A stretch of 64,000 bases of DNA from IMG/VR virus record IMGVR_UViG_3300043411_000942, positions 124,001 to 188,000 of that record; one strand, given 5' to 3'. Every line of letters begins with the position of its first letter. Position 1 is the stretch's first letter. The notes under the pieces were generated by a model. The model made no database searches, was not told the origin of the DNA, and worked only from the letters and a program-made list of their open reading frames with translations. The DNA comes from a virus. Below are positions 63,392 through 64,000 of the stretch, in pieces. Position numbers and translations under genes: made by a program.

Positions 63392-64000
63392 ATGACTGAT
63401 CTAGGTGACATTTCTGACCTCCTAAAGGAGGGTTCGGTATCGGACCTTGATTGGCTCGACGTTAACGAAAAAGACTACCGAGCTTTGGACACCCTACCTA
63501 AGCAGAATCTCGATATAGCTCCTGACTTAGAGGCTATGTGGGCACATGAGGATAAGCCTGCAACAAACTACCTCGTCCCAAATACTGGAGCACCTCGGAC
63601 CCTAAGTGACTTGAGCGAAGCTCATATCAAGAGTGCGTCGGTACCTCAAGTTGCCAAGGTGGCTCGATTTGCAATCATGCAGTCGACAAACGCCAATAAG
63701 ATTGCACATGCCATCACCTCCAGGTTCGATGCAGGTACAATTCTAGTAGCCAAAAGCGCCTTAGGTCAAGTCCTACAGGAAAAAGGCTTGCTAGGTGGGT
63801 ACTACATTGCGGCATCTGACTTTGATGGGTGTAACCAAGCCGCTCAGAAGGTAGTCGCCTTTACTCGTAAGTTTGCAGGTGGGGCTAGATTCGTACTAGC
63901 CAAGGACAAGTGCCAAGGCTGCGTACACAATGCTGGCGGAGCTTGTGGTGTTTTCCAGAAGCAGTTGGTCACTGAGGTTCCCTACACGGAAGAGCTTGCA
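63392..64000 (+). CDS. hypothetical protein, C-terminus outside window
   Basis: ATG 63392 and an open frame to the window edge (203 codons). Features: acidic N-terminus, 'LSDLSEAHIKSASVPQVAKV' helical region, then a cysteine cluster 'KDKCQGCVHNAGGACGVFQK'. No family recognised; continues the right-end block. Confidence 0.7.
   Translation, partial: MTDLGDISDLLKEGSVSDLDWLDVNEKDYRALDTLPKQNLDIAPDLEAMWAHEDKPATNYLVPNTGAPRTLSDLSEAHIKSASVPQVAKVARFAIMQSTNANKIAHAITSRFDAGTILVAKSALGQVLQEKGLLGGYYIAASDFDGCNQAAQKVVAFTRKFAGGARFVLAKDKCQGCVHNAGGACGVFQKQLVTEVPYTEELA

Overview
The window is part of a large tailed-phage (Caudovirales-type) genome. It has no host housekeeping genes or rRNA. It carries a phage-style replication and recombination block (RNR, clamp-loader subunits, RecA, SbcCD-like proteins, primase, RecD2-like helicase, 5'-3' exonuclease), a giant tRNA array, a tmRNA, many HNH homing-type endonucleases and dozens of tiny genes, and it runs into what look like virion genes at the right end. 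The host is uncertain. A Cys-rich lipoprotein (24355-25167) and a sigma-region-4 protein (19239-19553) are both in the style of Myxococcota (Polyangia-like) families, while several other proteins (Ku, Ro60-like, tmRNA, the 20163-20918 family) also recall large actinophages. I favour a Myxococcota host with moderate confidence.

Layout: 1-2598 is a leftward block (Ku-like end-binding protein, a small protein, a GHKL-ATPase/HExxH fusion). 2645-28745 is an accessory and tRNA region with about 60 tRNA or tRNA-like genes covering all 20 amino acids, interleaved with HNH genes and small ORFs, and ending in a tmRNA with tag ANDNAYATPALAAA. Within it, 10816-16081 is a cassette: a Ro60/vWA-like protein, a coiled-coil protein, an L7/L12-C-terminal-domain protein, a JAB/JAMM peptidase, a ubiquitin-like beta-grasp protein and an E1/ThiF-like adenylating enzyme. 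This is the strongest candidate for an under-described system. Two spots (16200-16950 and 20990-21320) hold tRNA genes in circularly permuted order or with inserted hairpins, which is unusual for bacteria or phages.

28889-34625 is mixed metabolism (HNH, DnaQ-like exonuclease, GroEL, DNA methyltransferase, DUF6527-like). 35339-59050 is the replication, recombination and transcription block: clamp-loader delta' and delta, class II ribonucleotide reductase, RecD2-like helicase, probable SSB, RuvC-like resolvase, RecA, a Rad50-type ATPase split over two separated genes around Mre11-like, Cas4/RecB-like and sliding-clamp genes, a TOPRIM primase, DnaX, a NusG-5'-exonuclease fusion and a sigma-like protein. 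60867-64000 starts a further rightward block with Ig/BACON-like and disordered proteins, probably virion genes.

A recurrent promoter-like motif, GGTTAA-N15/16-TACGTA, precedes both tRNAs and protein genes in the left half, in several cases only 8-9 nt from the ATG, suggesting a phage-specific sigma factor and leaderless mRNAs. Together these genes suggest a phage that takes over translation and RNA quality control (tRNAs, tmRNA, Ro60, L12 mimic, Ubl conjugation) and encodes much of its own bacterial-type replisome.
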